Of a stretch of DNA of 64,000 nucleotides, positions 63,748 to 64,000 are shown piece after piece. Position 1 is the stretch's first letter. Each line of letters begins with the position of its first letter. Source of the DNA: Celeribacter baekdonensis (GTDB lineage Bacteria; Pseudomonadota; Alphaproteobacteria; Rhodobacterales; Rhodobacteraceae); assembly GCF_900102315.1 (NCBI RefSeq), contig NZ_FNBL01000001.1:571841-635840 (forward strand), given 5' to 3'. The translations under genes and the position numbers were made by a program. Below the pieces are notes generated by a model. That model had not been told where the DNA came from. It worked only from the letters and a program-made list of their open reading frames with translations, and did no database searches.

Positions 63748-63779
63748 TTGGTCGCAGCCCACCTACGACTTTGGTCGTA
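63748..63779. promoter_or_regulatory. TTGGTCG motif pair upstream of the cytochrome c gene
   Basis: TTGGTCGCA at 63748-63756 and TTGGTCGTA at 63771-63779; the latter forms the inverted repeat TACGAC-TTTG-GTCGTA. The motif is shared with the alcohol dehydrogenase promoter. Confidence 0.6.
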
Positions 63780-63788
63780 AGGCACGCT

Positions 63789-64000
63789 TTAGAACAGGTT
63801 CAAATAGCGCCACTCATCCGCATCCGGCGTCACCTCGTCCAAATCATACTGCGCGCTCTGCAACCGCTGCGCCACGTCCAAACCGTCCCGCGCCGCCTCA
63901 TCGACCATGGCGCGCCCTGCCGCCTCGTCGCGTGCCACGCCCCAGCCGCGCATCAAATCCAGCCCGTGATTGAACTTGCCAACCGGATCGCCGGCCTCCG
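63789..64000 (-). CDS. Sel1-repeat protein, C-terminal fragment
   Basis: The last 69 codons are seen; the gene continues beyond the window. A Sel1-like repeat is visible (FNHGLDLMRGWGVARDEAAG, then RAMVDEAARDGLDVAQRL), ending in DEWRYLNLF. Sel1 repeats are helical protein-interaction units. Confidence 0.72.
   Translation of the reverse strand, partial: EAGDPVGKFNHGLDLMRGWGVARDEAAGRAMVDEAARDGLDVAQRLQSAQYDLDEVTPDADEWRYLNLF

Overview
The window is chromosomal DNA of a Rhodobacterales (Roseobacter-group) alphaproteobacterium. Evidence: high G+C, a CarD-fdxA-S4-SUV3-type helicase block, nrdR-ribD/ribE-ribB-ribH-nusB gene order, RpoH and RpoD sigma factors of alphaproteobacterial type, HlyU, MmcB, a class I PHA synthase, and a tRNA-His with A73 and no encoded G-1. 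No genus is claimed.

Layout. 1-15.6 kb is ordinary core genome: carD (partial), fdxA, an S4 protein, a SUV3-like RNA helicase, a TPR protein, an SCP2 protein, an alpha/beta hydrolase, an M3 oligopeptidase, a DUF4389-like protein, an M19 dipeptidase, a Gfo/Idh/MocA oxidoreductase, rpoH, a LysR regulator, a membrane protein, rluD and a small membrane protein. 15.63-26.56 kb is an integrated element of about 10.9 kb, bounded by a 47-bp direct repeat of the tRNA-His 3' end. It carries a tyrosine integrase, an AlpA-like protein, a Toprim primase, a DUF927-type helicase, an XRE repressor with divergent operators, small cargo genes, and an A+T-richer gene for a TIR-like/TPR protein that is a candidate anti-phage effector. 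It also has 11-bp-phased repeats at both ends and two A+T-rich GTAAC-iteron sites that mirror each other, similar in layout to the two-site replication control of P4-like satellites. No capsid, tail or terminase gene is visible.

26.6-39 kb holds mmcB, a phosphotransferase, a probable 6S RNA and the riboflavin genes. The riboflavin genes run on the minus strand (nrdR, ribD, then ribE, an unknown gene, a ribB with a degenerate RibA-like half, ribH, nusB) and are split by three plus-strand capsule genes (kpsS, wza-like, kpsC). 39-47 kb holds small periplasmic proteins, an HxlR regulator with its divergent NAD(P)-binding target, HlyU, a frameshifted small gene, rpoD and dnaG. 47.4-50.4 kb is a three-gene TadG/TadE-like operon. 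51-56.2 kb carries hom, glpX and recJ.

56.3-59.6 kb has two identical tRNA-Glu genes on either side of phaC, followed by decayed remnants (an internally deleted TauE/SafE gene, an orphan reading frame, and a pair of 11-bp-phased repeats). 59.6-63.7 kb is an alcohol-oxidation cluster: a PQQ alcohol dehydrogenase with the lanthanide Asp signature, a divergent substrate-binding protein and ATPase without an adjacent permease, and a cytochrome c whose promoter has a perfect FNR-type box. A shared TTGGTCGTA motif occurs in both promoter regions. The window ends in a partial Sel1-repeat gene.
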